A stretch of 64,000 nucleotides of DNA from Epiperipatus broadwayi (lineage: Eukaryota; Onychophora; Udeonychophora; Euonychophora; Peripatidae), in NCBI GenBank assembly GCA_028023455.1, contig JAQFVV010001034.1, positions 1 to 64,000 of the forward strand, in the 5' to 3' direction. Below the pieces are notes generated by a model. That model ran no database searches. It was not told the origin of the DNA and saw nothing but the letters and a program-made list of their open reading frames with translations. How positions within the stretch are numbered: position 1 is the first letter of the stretch; the number at the start of each line of letters is the position of its first letter. Positions 22,010-33,530 of the stretch are shown here, piece after piece. A program made the position numbers and the translations under genes.

Positions 22010-22345
22010 TTTATGTAAAACTGCCACTCCACCACAAAACAAACATATGTTTGTGCTAGGGATAATGTTTAATTTAATAAAGGATTAGTAAAGTTATTAA
22101 TATATTTTCATAAAATGATTTGTAACAAAGTTGTGAATGCAGATAATTTGAAACCTGTCAATTAAACTATAGTAATGTGCTATCTATATTTAAACTGAAC
22201 AAATGAAGATATGTATGAGAGATTGTGATTTGGGCCTATTGATGAGTGCTGGTTCAGCATGAAATGCATATCTTGGGGATTATTTGTCTTTTTCACATGT
22301 TTTTGACCATATGATTCATTAATGAGTGATGGAATAGAAGTCTGA
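22010..22345 (+). repeat. repeat R1, copy 2
   Basis: Contains CTGGTTCAGCATGAAATGC (22248-22266) and CTATAGTAAT (22167-22176). It aligns with 30860-31255 over most of its length, including GTGCTAGGGATAAT and the TTAATATATTT stretch. This is a non-coding interspersed repeat. Confidence 0.7.
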
Positions 22346-22424
22346 AATATATTTAAATACATATTATATGAAGTTAAGTGTAAGTATCTTTAAAAATAAT
22401 ATTGATATGAAGTTAAATTATGAC

Positions 22425-22535
22425 GTGTTATATGGCTTACTTGGAAAGGTATATGTTTCAAATGTTTCTGTAGTGGGAGAGATTGACCTGACTTTTGGCT
22501 TGATAGATGATTATGATAGGATTGAGATAAAGGTG
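22425..22535 (+). pseudogene. unknown coding-like module shared with 31985-32095
   Basis: Part of a 73-codon frame (22368-22589). Its translation shares K-V-Y-x-x-N-V-S-x-V and G-L-x-D-D with the frame at 31975-32175. Several of the differences are third-base synonymous changes, which hints at past selection on a protein. Both copies lie just downstream of repeat R1. I do not recognise the domain; it may be a piece of a retroelement ORF. Confidence 0.35.
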
Positions 22536-23300
22536 AAAAATACACGAATAAAAAACAAAAACTTGCAAATATATATAAAGGAATCATGAAGAAAGTAAAG
22601 AAATGCATTTGCAATGATTTTTAAATATAAGTGGAAGATTACTTTAGAGCCTTTAACATGAAATTTAATAAACAGACATTTTATTTGGAATGTGGGCTTT
22701 TTTTCATATGAAGTTGAAACTTGGATGATTAAAAAAAAGAAGAGATGGCAGAAAACAAGTTGAAACAATAAAAATCAGAAGTATAGATGATTTATTGAAA
22801 AAGTTAACAAGTCAGACAATTATTTAGCACTAGTAAAAGTATGAAGGATATATTATAATTAATTATGAAAAGTGAAAGAAAGATAAAATTTTTAAATCAC
22901 TTTAAAAAAGAAAGTCAAGAGTGTTTAAAGAATACAGTAGAGAACAGAAGTCATGGAAAAGGTAGTCTGTGGCGATATGTTTTTGGCACATATCTAATGC
23001 TATGCAGAAATTTTTATTGATTAATCTATATAATAAATACATTATGGTTATTTAATACATTTTTTATTTAATCATTTTTATATTCTGAAAACTTTTGTTT
23101 ATAAATGCATGATTGATATCAGTAATTTGTTTTCTATTTGTTTGGTGATTTCAAAGCTTAGTACAGTGGACCCCAATTAATCAGAATATTTAGAGGTATG
23201 TGAAAAAAATTGAATAATGATGGAAAAAGGCATATACTTCAATCAATATAATGTAAAACCATCAAAACATCACACATTCACCATTACGTATGCTTACACA
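22536..23300. other. degenerate sequence, possibly LINE-derived
   Basis: A frame near 22690-22730 reads SYEVETWMIKKK, reminiscent of the C-terminal YGSETW motif of RTE-like reverse transcriptases, but nothing longer supports it. The rest has no recognised feature. Confidence 0.3.
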
Positions 23301-23309
23301 TGCTGCTAA

Positions 23310-23585
23310 TAAGAGTACCAAACTCTCCTTACAGTAATCAATGGATGCAGAAAGGTTTCTGCATAAAATCCCTATATAGTGCCTACTCATCCAACATCCC
23401 CAGACTAGTTTCTAGCTTGTGGCTTTCATCAGGGAGGAGCCTAAGATCTAAGTGCAGTGCTCTCAAATCCAAGGCTCTTCACTGATGAAAGCCACAAGCT
23501 AGAAACTAGGGTCTGGGGATGTTGGACAAGTAGGCACTAGATAGGCATTTTATGGACAAACTTTCTTGCATCCATTGATTAGAAA
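23310..23585. repeat. foldback family FB1, rearranged short copy
   Basis: FB1 arms meet near 23455: the left part carries CAATGGATGCAGAAAGG, the right part its inverse ending GCATCCATTGATTAG. The terminal ACTCTCC border remains on the left only. Confidence 0.7.
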
Positions 23586-23616
23586 GGCTTGCACTTGGTA
23601 ACTTTTGCTTCTTAAA

Positions 23617-23840
23617 ATGTCACATTTTGTATTGAATGTTCCACTGGAACAATTTCACAATAAGTATTTTGCTAGAAATATATCATTTTACAGTTAATGT
23701 TCCATTAGAAATGTCATCACATTTCACTTTAAATATTCTGCTGGAAGAGGCTACTTCACATTAAATGTTCTATTAGAATTGTTGTGTTTTACAGTAAATA
23801 TTCAACTAGGAATGTCACACTTCACATTAATGTTGTGCTA
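23617..23840. repeat. degenerate ~34-bp tandem repeat, about 7 units
   Basis: Successive units follow the pattern (T)GTCACA-TTTCACATTAAATGTTC-(C/T)-A-CTAGAA, for example starting near 23617, 23650, 23680, 23712, 23747, 23780 and 23812. The units differ by substitutions and small indels, so the array is old. Confidence 0.65.
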
Positions 23841-23872
23841 GTTCAAGTATATACACACATTTAAAGGAATAG

Positions 23873-24047
23873 TCTGCCATGCTTATGATCTGGGGTTCAA
23901 ATGGAACACGAATAACATATAAAGTCAATTCTGCCATGCTTATGATCTGGGGTTCAAATGGAACATGAATAACAGATATAAAGTCAATTCTGCCATGCTT
24001 ATGATCTGGGGTTCAAATGGAACACGAATAACAGATATAAAGTCAAT
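23873..24047 (+). repeat. three-unit 57/59-bp tandem repeat
   Basis: Units 23873-23929, 23930-23988 and 23989-24047 are almost identical (57, 59 and 59 bp; the first lacks GA). Each contains GGGGTTCAAATGG, which resembles a Pol III B box, so this may be an amplified piece of a SINE. Confidence 0.9.
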
Positions 24048-24059
24048 TTTGTTAGCCAT

Positions 24060-25010
24060 CTGTTGGTAGTCAGAATATAGTTATCTACTTATTGTTAATT
24101 GAAGGATAATATAAGGAAGAAAAAATAACTTGGTGACTCGTGCTTTTCTTTTCTGGATTTTTTTTGGTAGATATAGCGATGATTTGGAAAGTTTATTGAT
24201 TCCAAATACTTTACAAAAAGTATTGTTTGAGTATCAAGTTGGGCATTGTTGATACTAATTCTACATTGTTTTTTTTTACAAACCTTAATAGAATTTAACA
24301 TTGTATCTAGTGACACACTCATTCACATACAAACTCTGACTATTTTTTGATGCATGCATTTCTGATGAATAAATCATCTAATAGATACTGATATGCACAT
24401 CATTTTATTCACTGTTCTGCAATGAATCTTCAAATGGAATGTTCCAATAACATTAATCATGCCATCACTGATGAAAATCATGTGGATATACATCTTTATC
24501 TGATTTATTACCACTACATTTATATTTATAGCATTTCAAAATTAATTTAAGTTTCTCATGGTGTAGTGGTTAAAGTATATGCCTAGATGAATCCACAATG
24601 TTGGTCAAAAATATTCATATGTTGGAGGATTTAGAAGAAAACTTTAGAATTTTTTTTTAAATTTAAGTAGTAAGACTATAGTTTACAAACTTAGATAATC
24701 ATCCAATTATATTAACTGTTATTATCTAAAGTATAAACAAGGAATAAAAATTAGAAAATCTTTTTTATGGAGTGAAAATAGTAAAATCTTTATTCTGCCA
24801 GGTGCTATTTAAAGATGCTTTATTGTTTAGCTTCTTTATGTTTGCAAGGAAGTCAAGTATTGATTAATTTCTTATAACATAGTGATATTATAGTTGGTAA
24901 TTATGAACAGGTAAATGTAAACATATAAAACAGCCTTATTAATAGCTCATTGCATGGCAAAAGCCTCTCCTACAGTCTTTTATATTATATTATATTTTAC
25001 ATGATCACCA
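24060..25010. other. AT-rich stretch with one tRNA-like trace
   Basis: Near 24557-24590 the string ATGGTGTAGTGGTTAAAG resembles an A box, but no B box follows at the right distance. Nothing else is recognised. Confidence 0.4.
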
Positions 25011-25715
25011 TTTCTTATGCTTGCTCATAACTGTTATTAAAACAGGCAAAACTCTCCATACAGTAGTGCCACTCAGTGTGAGCCAGAGTAATCAATAGAG
25101 GACAGAAGACATGCATAAAATCCCTATCTAGTGCCTATTCACCCAATCTCCCCAAACTAGTTCCTAACTTGTGGCTTTCATCACTGAATAGCCTTGGATC
25201 TGAGAGCACTGCACTTAGATCATCCTAAGATCTAGATATAGTGCTCTCAGATTTTAGAATGATCTAGGTGCAATGCTCTCAGATCCAAGGCTCCTCACTG
25301 ATGAAAGCTACAAGCTAGAAACTAGTCTGGGTATATTGGATGATCCTAAGATCTAGGTGCAGTGCTCTCAGGTCCAAGGCTCCTCAGTGATGAAAGCCAT
25401 AAGCTAGAAACTAGCCTGGGGATGTTGAATGAATAGGCACTAGGTAGGGATTTTATGCACAAGCCTTCTGGCATCCATTGATTACTCTGGCTTGCACTAA
25501 TATTGCACCTAGGTCTTAGGACCTTAAGATCTAGGTTCATTGCTCTCAGATGCAAGGCTCTTCATGGGTGAAAGCCACAAGCTCGAAACTAATCTTGGGA
25601 TATTGGATGAGTAGGCACTAGATACAGATTTTATGCACAAGCTTTGACATCCATTGATTACTCTGGCTTCCACTGAGTGGCACTACTGTATGGAGAGTTT
25701 TGCCTGTTTTAATAT
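25010..25715. repeat. FB1 foldback cluster with amplified inner segment
   Basis: The outer borders are inverted: ACAGGCAAAACTCTCCATAC at the left (25044) and its inverse near 25688-25708. Between them the GATCTAGGTGCAGTGCTCTCAG segment occurs several times in alternating orientation and right-arm pieces are repeated, giving a nested palindrome. Confidence 0.75.
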
Positions 25716-25734
25716 ATTATATATTACAGTATAA

Positions 25735-26005
25735 TATATTATTGCAATTATAGTCTTTTATGGTGAACAGTGATTGACAAGGTATAGTAGTATTCACCAA
25801 GCTTTTCAATTATCAGGTGATAGGAATTTGAGAAGTTTGCCATTATTGTTTTACCCTTTAGCTAAGACTAGATAGCTGCCCATTTACTGACCAATGTTGA
25901 ATGGTTATCTGATTTGTACTTAAGAAAAAACTCATAAGCTTCTTGAAATGAATTTCTTTTGGTCTGGATTCTAACATTGGGTCATACACATGGCAGATGG
26001 GTGCA
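25735..26005 (+). repeat. interspersed repeat R2, copy 1
   Basis: Shares with 49665-49965, 51060-51320 and 63262-63560 the core TTACTGACCAATGTTGAATGG preceded by a CTAGATA motif and followed about 80-100 bp later by a tRNA-B-box-like segment (here GGTCTGGATTCTAAC). Probably a SINE-type family. Confidence 0.6.
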
Positions 26006-26344
26006 TTAATTCGCCTTATGTTCTAATTCAAATGGGAGTAAATGCTATCATTCATAATCAAGATGAATAAACTGTCATAGTAGCAGAAAAAAAAAACGAA
26101 TCAGAGTCATCCCTTTTTTTAAAAAAATCAGTGAAGCTCACCTTGATCTTGTTGTTGATTAAACTTTGTTTCAGTACTACAATCTTGCTAAAACAAAAAT
26201 CAGAATATCTCATATTCACAAATTTTGGCATTAATATTCAGTTTTTTGTTGTACAGTAATGAATTCTCAATCTTCATTAATTAACTAAATACATTCTCTA
26301 CACTGAGTATAATAATGTGTTCTATATACATATTATATCTTATA

Positions 26345-26600
26345 TGTCCGACATGACTTGGTGTAGTGGTACAATGGTAGATTCTAAAGCTTGGGGTCTA
26401 TTGATTTTGCCCACTTCTATTACTTTTGATATTTATACTTATGAGTTCTTTATTCTTTCTCTATATGTTTCAGTGCATGTTCAGTGGCATATTATTTGCT
26501 TACTTATTCATAGTGTTTGTTATTTATATTGGTGATTAACCTTGTTGTTTTAATTTTTTCTTTTTGACATCACATCTATTGCAAATAATTTGAACCTTTT
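26345..26600 (+). repeat. possible tRNA-derived SINE fragment
   Basis: TTGGTGTAGTGGTACAATGG (26359-26378) resembles a Pol III A box, and an inverse version occurs near 63026. No clear B box. Weak. Confidence 0.3.
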
Positions 26601-28430
26601 GGGAGTCAAAGTAATGACAATTTGTCCATTTCATTTTCCAAAAGAAAAAAATGTTTGCTGTATGTTTACAGAAAAAGAAGAATCCAAGAGACACAGTTTG
26701 CTACCAATGCATATAGTATGGAATTAAGCACAAATTAAAACATATAAGGAAAAACAATAATATAAAACAGGATTTCTAATAATAAATAACTGATCCAAGT
26801 TTATGGTACTCAGTATTGAAAATGCATTTGGCTAGATATCGAAGATTGAAAATTTATTTGCTCCTCTGCAGAAACATATATATATTGTACCATTATATAT
26901 ATATATGGTCCAACTATATTGGCATTTGGTAATATTTAAAAAAGTTAAAAAAGGTAAAATTTAAAGATCGTTCAAAAGACACAATTTAGTTTCTTTTTAG
27001 TTAGTAGAATTTACTTTTGATATGTGCAATGAAAGTTATTTGTATTGATATTATCTATTTAATTTAATTAAAGTTAAAATTGGAAAGAATGTAAGTGCAT
27101 ACCGATTGTTTTTATTCGGATAAATAAAAGAAAGATATTACACTAATTAAAGATGGCAGAAATATTTTATAAAAAAGAGACTTTGTAACTAAAAATAATA
27201 ATTGTACAAAATTACAAAACTTGCCTTATGATAAAACAAAAGATAAGGACATATGTGCAGAAATCTGAAAACTGGCTGAGACTATAAAAGAAAATAGCTT
27301 CAAGCAAGATCAGGTCTTTTTTTTTTTTTTGGCTCGTCCTGGATTGCGAAGTATCCAGGACCATTCTGCTGTACTAATTCATCATGCAGAGGGGAAATCA
27401 GAGCATTTGCGGACACTTTGTCGAGAAGAGGTCACTCCAAAAAACCTTTGAAGTCAGTCTTAATGTGGACCAGGAATGGAAAAATGTTGACAGAGACCAA
27501 AGTTAACATACCAATGAGCTTGGGATTCAATAAATACATGTATTCTCCAAGAATCTATGGTCTACACAAACTTACCAGTAAGCTACTATTGTTCATATCC
27601 TGATTTGTGATTCATTAAATGTTTCCAAACTAAACATAAATTATAAGCTTATAATACCAATAGACATTTGCTGTTTATTATTCAAGAGACTATTTAATTT
27701 ATGGCCTAAGAAAATTGTAATAAGAATTGTTTTAGTTATTTTCTGGATGAACATGTGTATGCTCTTTCTAATTTTATTAATTTATCATTTAAATATTTTA
27801 ATTTGTTATAATAAAATATTTCTTTAATATCAACTTTTCATTGTACATTATTAATTTTAGTTTATTAGGTTTTACTATTACAAAAGATTATTAAGAAATG
27901 TTATAATTACCTATGTCAACATGTTCATCTTTATCTATGAATGCTGTTCATCATTATCCATGAATGCTGAAAAAAGTTCTTAAATACTACTTGACAAGGA
28001 AGTGAAATCATGTAAAAATAATGTTTAGTTATTTGCTGTAAAAATACGTGATGTGATCCGACGAATTAGTGAGTCTATGGACTCTTGCGCCCTTTTAAAT
28101 AAATGTAAAACTAATTATGCTGGCAATGAAAATCGTAATAAAAATATTAGGTCAGTTAATCAGGAAATATAACTATGTTCTTGAAATATCCGAATTCCTA
28201 CATGGTCTGAAGATACTTTTTCTTAGTTTGATTAACTTGCACTTTCTAGTGCATAAAATAGAAGGCCTAAATTCAAATGTAAACGTTAAATCCACCTGTG
28301 AATGTTACAATATGTATGTTAGTGTTAGAATCTGATGTTACATATACATAGGGAGAAATTATTTATATATAATACAGTACAAAAAAAAACAGAATATCTT
28401 TAAAAACATCACAGAATTACACTTGGATAT
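26601..28430. other. AT-rich stretch with a short mixed-composition island
   Basis: Only 27330-27480 stands out, being less AT-rich and following a T17-like tract. It has an open frame (27418-27603) without recognised motifs. The rest shows no feature. Confidence 0.4.
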
Positions 28431-28469
28431 GGTGGTTTTGGTAAGGATATTATTAAAATGAAATATGCC

Positions 28470-28880
28470 TATGTGTTCAGAAAAAAATAAAAATAAATGT
28501 GTTTTACCAGTTTTTACTTATGGATCTAAGACTTGGATAATGACTGAAGAGCAATACAGGTCTTCATATCATTCAACAAAGTATGGAAAGATCTATGTTA
28601 GGAGTAACAAGAAAAGATTGAAAACAATTTTTTGGGTGAAAGAACAAACAGGTATAACTAACTGCCTTTGTTGAAACAATTAAGAAAGTGAAATGGAACT
28701 GTGATGTACATGTTGCTAAGAAAGAGAATACTAGTTGGACAATGAAGCCTTAAACTGGATCTCCCAAAAATTATAATATATAGAAAGAGACTGCATATGA
28801 GATGCAAAGTTGAAGGAAATTTGTTGGTATGATATGAAGAAGACTATGGGTCAGAAAAAAACTGGATTAAACTTGGAGTA
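28470..28880 (+). pseudogene. RTE-like LINE, C-terminal fragment
   Basis: The frame at 28465-28674 reads CVLPVFTYGSKTWIMTEEQ and EQTGITN, the conserved end of RTE-like reverse transcriptases (YGxETW and a TGxTD block). The following bases continue in other frames with KWN and NWISQ. It is the same family as the minus-strand copies at 37090-38275 and 53435-53775. The catalytic core is absent, so this is a 5'-truncated, frameshifted fragment. Confidence 0.7.
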
Positions 28881-29829
28881 ACTTTCATTCTCAATGATTG
28901 ATAATGGGGGATACCAACTAATTTTAGTACCATTATTAAATATTTGAAGTCTTGCAAAATTGTATGAAAAAGAGTTAATATTAGGATTAGAAAATGTAAT
29001 TGTGAATTGGTGAGAAAAGTGATGGGAAGAAAAATATTTTGTTATTTGAAGAAAAAGATGAACATCTAGATAGAAAATTCACTCATAATTTCAGTACGTA
29101 TCAATTTCAGTACATATCAAGATTAGTTATTCACATATATATTATCTAGTTGGCTCTTATTTTTAATTTTAGAGTTTATTTTCCTCGAATATTTAATTTT
29201 TAAACTTTTCTGGTTTAGTCTGTTTTGTTATTTTATTTGAAAGAAATTGAAGGTTTTTATATATTTTTTACTTTGTTTGGTGAGTATAACTTAGTTCCCT
29301 TCTGAGTTTGACATTCTCTTTGTAGTTTAATTGATCACAGCGTCCAATAATTTTGATATATGTACAAATCTTGTTTTTAAAATTTGTCGAGTTTCCTCTT
29401 TAAATTAAGGCATTAGTTTATGATATTGCTTTTCAGTTTGAAGTGGACTGCTTTAAAAGCAGCATGAACTTGTCAAAAAAATGAGCCCCTTTTTAATGAA
29501 AATTCAAGTGAATCTTTAATCACTGACATAAAATGTTTTTAAATGTCACACAATATTGCTGCTTTAGACATTTTTTAATAATGAATTTTTTTGCTGGTTT
29601 ATATATATAGTTAAAGATGTCTAAGTTCATTAGCGGACAGCAGACGGCCAACCATGTATGAACTTTCAAGGTGCGGAAGTGACTCACAAATCTAAATTGT
29701 GTCACCTCTAGTTGTACGTTTTAAAAATATATATATTTGACTAAAATAAGTGTCATTCATTGTTAAACGATTTTTATGTTTTTAAAGAATCTTTTGGCAA
29801 AGCAATAAATTAATTCAATAATCAAATGT
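28881..29829. other. AT-rich stretch without recognised features
   Basis: No supported gene or repeat. The small frames here have no motif. Confidence 0.5.
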
Positions 29830-29950
29830 TTTTGTTGCTCCGGAGTTGTTAAGAACTTCGAATACCAGTGATGACAGCTGGCCATGTTTCGTGAACCTTA
29901 AGCTGTCGAGTCTGTCGCTCTACCATTTTGCCAAATCACCCAGGGCAAAG
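29830..29950 (-). repeat. tRNA-related SINE-like repeat, copy 1
   Basis: Aligns with 59195-59325, sharing AATACCAG, GACAGCTGG and CCAAATCA. On the minus strand TGGCAAAATGGTAGAGCGAC is A-box-like and GGTTCACG is B-box-like. Confidence 0.5.
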
Positions 29951-30249
29951 CAATAAATGCTTGATCCTCATCAGTCATAACTGTTTTCCCTACCAACTCA
30001 TACCCATACTGTTTAATATCGTGGTTAAGCAGTGGATTTCAGGATTAAGGTTTCTTGGTTTGATTTCAGGTGAATAATGGTAAATAAAATCTCAGTGTAG
30101 TCACTTGAGGCAAACTGATGGGCTCAATTTGCCACTCCGGTACTCGATCTACGCACGATCTCCTTAAATTGTTTGATTATTTTTTAAATCAATTTTTAGC
30201 GTCGAAGCAACGTGATATAATAATGTTTCCAATATTATAAGATGTACAG

Positions 30250-30280
30250 CGTATGTATGTATGTATGTATGTATGTATAT
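30250..30280 (+). repeat. (GTAT)n microsatellite
   Basis: About seven uninterrupted GTAT units. Confidence 0.95.
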
Positions 30281-30494
30281 TAATTCGAACTATATAAATA
30301 GACTATGATTAATCTAAACATCTGTATTTTGAAAACGTCTATTATCAGAACAAAAGCACAAAATTTTGTTAATTATCGCTGTGCTAATATAAATATAAGC
30401 ATATTTTCTATTTTAATGTGATATATTGTTATTAATATAATAAAGTTATATAATATGCACAAAGTATTTCTATACACCCAAAACTAATGTTGTC

Positions 30495-30600
30495 AAGCGT
30501 TGTTAGCCGAGAGGTCATCGCAGCCGCCTTGCAAGCAAGTAGTTGGTTGCAGACGGTTGGGGTTCGCGTCCCGGCTGATGCTATGACATATGGGAAAAAA
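30495..30600 (+). repeat. tRNA-derived SINE head with A and B boxes
   Basis: TTAGCCGAGAGGTC (30503-30516) fits the Pol III A box and GGTTCGCGTCC (30561-30571) the B box, at normal internal spacing. The anticodon-loop region contains CTTGCAAG. The segment is conspicuously GC-richer than its surroundings and is followed by A9. The 5' and 3' ends do not form a clean acceptor stem, so I read it as a SINE head rather than a working tRNA gene. Confidence 0.65.
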
Positions 30601-30859
30601 AAACTATAGGTAATGTTTTTGATTTTATCAGCACGTTTAGCTCAATCCTATCCCAACTATCCAAATGCCCAAAAGTCAGACCAACACCCCAAAGTATTGG
30701 AAACACACACTTTGTCAAGTAATTCATCAAGTACATTTCACAACTTAACTTCATGTATATACATATTTAAATAGATTATCAACTTCTCCATTACACATTA
30801 CTGAAACATTTCATCCAGTCCTATCCCTATCTTGTTTGAGAGGGATGTACTGAAAGTTA

Positions 30860-31255
30860 CCATAACTGTCAACATGGGCAAGGAAATCAAATGTTGATAC
30901 CTTTATAACACTGCAGATAAATTATTCATTAAGTAAACTTTTATTATATATTTGGGCTAGGGATAATATCTGGTTTAATAAACGATTAGTAAAAGTTATT
31001 AATATATTTCCATTAGGTGGTTTGTATTTAAGTTGTGAATGCAGAAATTTGAAACCTGTCATTTAAACTATAGTAATTTGCTATCTAATTATATTCTGAG
31101 CAATATGTGTAAGAAATTATGATCTGGGCCAATTGACGAGTGCTGGTTCAGCATGAAATGCCCATTATGCATTTTGGAGATCATTTACCTTTTTCACATG
31201 TCTTGGATCATGTGTTTCAGTAAACTGTGATGGTTTAGAAGTTTAAAATCTGTTT
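30860..31255 (+). repeat. repeat R1, copy 3
   Basis: Aligns with 22010-22345, including CTGGTTCAGCATGAAATGC (31143-31161). Unlike that copy, it is interrupted on its right by the foldback at 31301-31933; R1-like sequence resumes at about 32105-32215. Confidence 0.7.
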
Positions 31256-31300
31256 ATATATATACAATTTAAAACTGCCTAACCTATACTAATAATAAAT

Positions 31301-31933
31301 AAAATACAAAACCATAAAACAATACTAGATAAAAATACCAAAATCCTTACATGACCATGGTTTCATCTACTAACAAATAGACCTTCTCAAACTAAAATCA
31401 AACTAAAGAAACAACATATAAATATGTATACAAAACAAACAAACTTTCCGATAATTCATTTCAAAAACCAACTTCCCTTTATATCAAAAAAATGTCTTCA
31501 TAAGATTGATAGCCTCAGAGTCAAGAAGTTTTATCATTAAAGTTTCTTTTACACTTCTTTTTAATTAAGTTTTTTCATTAAAGTTTCTTTTACACTTCTT
31601 TTTAATTAAGTTTTTTCATTAAAGTTTCTTTTACTCTTCTTTTTAATTAAAAAAAAAAAAAGAATTAAAAAGAAGAGTAAAAGAAACTTTAATGATAAAA
31701 TTTTTTGAATCTGAGGTTATCAATCTTATGAAGACATCTTTTGATATAAAGATAAGTTGGTTTGTGAAATGAATTATGGAAACTGTGTTTGTTTTGTATA
31801 TATATGTTGTTTCTTTAGTTTGATTTTCACTTGAGAAGGTCTATTCGTTAGTAGAAGGAACCATGGTCATGTAAGATTTTGGTAAAATTTGGATTTTTAT
31901 CCAGTATTATATTGTTTTATGGTTTTGTATTTT
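31301..31933. mobile_element. foldback FB2 (633 bp) inserted in an R1-linked repeat
   Basis: The left arm begins AAAATACAAAACCATAAAAC and the right arm ends with its inverse at 31933, with good arm match throughout. The left arm carries an extra 41-bp tandem triplication (31535-31650). The corresponding site at about 22345-22375 lacks the element, and TATATATA flanks it on both sides. A second copy lies at 48575-48945. No coding capacity. Confidence 0.8.
31535..31650 (+). repeat. 41-bp tandem repeat, 2.8 units, inside FB2
   Basis: Units start at 31535, 31576 and 31617 with CATTAAAGTTTCTTTTACAC (third: ...ACTC). The opposite arm has only one unit. Confidence 0.95.
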
Positions 31934-31984
31934 ATATATATAAAGTTAAGTTTAAGTGTTTTAAAAAATATTAGGTGTATGAAG

Positions 31985-32095
31985 TTATATTGTTAAATGT
32001 GTTCTATGACTTACTTGAAAAAGTTTATGCTCCTAATGTATCAATAGTGTGGGAGGTTGCTCTGATGTCTGGGCTGATGGATGATAGTGTAACTT
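31985..32095 (+). pseudogene. unknown coding-like module (pair of 22425-22535)
   Basis: Part of a 66-codon frame. Shares K-V-Y-x-x-N-V-S-x-V and G-L-x-D-D with the earlier module. It ends in R1-like sequence. Function unknown. Confidence 0.35.
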
Positions 32096-32359
32096 ACAAT
32101 GCACATTATGCAATGATTGTATACCCCTCCACAAGATATTTAAAGTGGATAGAAACTTATCTCCACTTTTCCTGAGAATGGTGTAGTGAAAGGCAGCTAC
32201 ACTGAAAAAAGAAAATGACTTAAAAGTATAGATACTAAATTAGTTTTTATTAATATTTTCACCAGAATTTGCTTTTATAAGAAGACATGTGTGCATGGTG
32301 TGTGGAATAAATTTGATACTTGTAAATCAAAATGTAACAATTTACTATTGAAATTATCT

Positions 32360-33445
32360 TGTATATATTAACTAAGCACGGGATTTATCCATGTTAAACT
32401 CCAACTTGTATTTGTTAGTGTATGAATTAAGATTTTTTAATAGAATTAGGATCTGTTTTTTAGAGGTTAAAAAAATTGTAACATCATCCATATAGGCAAT
32501 ACAGGAGATATTTGCTTTCAGACTGGGTATGTATATGCCCGATGATACTTTTTCTACCATATTAAGTAGGGGATTGATATAGATAGTAAAAAAAATGGCA
32601 CTTAGTGGTGAACCTTGTGGAATTGAACAGTAAGATACAAAAGAGGGTGAATTCTTCTCATTAAGTGTAATATGTATTTCTTGACTTAATAGATGGTTGG
32701 TGATTAAGTATATTAAGGATCTTGATTTTGCTGTTTCTGCTATTGCTTCAACAAGGAGTTCAATCGAATCACATCAAATACTGATTTTATATCCAGTTGG
32801 ATCACAACTGGACTATATTTTTTATTATTTCTGTCAGAATCAATAACTGTTTGAATAGAAAAGTCACTTGCATTATAGATGTGCCTTTCTTAGCAAACTG
32901 AATTTTAGATAGAATAAATATAAAATAGGGTTCTATTCTGTCTTTAATGACTGACTCCAAAAGTTTTGATGCCAGTGAACTTATTGATATAGGCCTTAGA
33001 TTGTTTAATATGGTTATTTTTCCATGTGATTTGGTAAATGGTATTAGTAAAATAAGGTATAATCCATTGTATATGATAGATTATTAGAAAGCTAGCTAGA
33101 CTACATAAGTACTGTGCAGTAAATCTTTCTAAATGCTTGAATACAAAGCAAGGCATTCCATGCATTCCTGGGTGACAGGTGTTTGGTGTTGATGCTTGTT
33201 TTTGAATAAAATCCTTGGGAGAAAATGCTGTTTCTACTTCTGGGTCACTGAGAAAGAATGGTGCAGGATTGAATTTTTTCCTCTCTTAAAGTTTGGATTT
33301 AAAATATGTGTAGAGAGGTAGCAACATTTGGTAACCAGAGATTATTTCTTCTTGTATTTTAATTGTTGTTAGTATGATAGTTTGATTTTTCCCTTGTTCT
33401 GTTGAGTATTTCCTTTTTCTGTTCAAATTCCTTTTTTAATGGACG
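32360..33445 (-). pseudogene. Tx1/L1-like LINE reverse transcriptase remnant
   Basis: The minus strand, read in three frames, gives a degraded non-LTR reverse transcriptase. The clearest part is the 62-codon frame at 32372-32560 with the catalytic box AYMDDVTIFL followed by LNSYTNKYKLEFNMDKS, which is motif C and the start of motif D. Upstream, at about 33440-32700, out-of-frame pieces recall the segment before the RT core (EFEQKKEILNRTREK) and the fingers. Numerous stops and shifts are present. Clade is by resemblance only. Confidence 0.65.
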
Positions 33446-33490
33446 CTTTGATAGTGTCAGCGCATTCTTAATTAGTAGTAATATAGTAAG

Positions 33491-33505
33491 TATATAGAAC
33501 TTTAT
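33491..33505 (+). repeat. 15-bp direct repeat, left copy
   Basis: TATATAGAACTTTAT, repeated exactly at 35794-35808 just after the (CATCA)n tail of the LINE. Possible target-site duplication. Confidence 0.6.
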
Positions 33506-33530
33506 ATGATCATCATTCCATATATATATA

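Noticed and set aside
23873-24047. Possible CRISPR-like array
   Set aside because: The units are contiguous with no unique spacers and the setting is eukaryotic; it is a plain tandem repeat.
30495-30600. Functional tRNA gene
   Set aside because: A and B boxes are good but the ends do not pair as an acceptor stem and an A-rich tail follows; a SINE head fits better.
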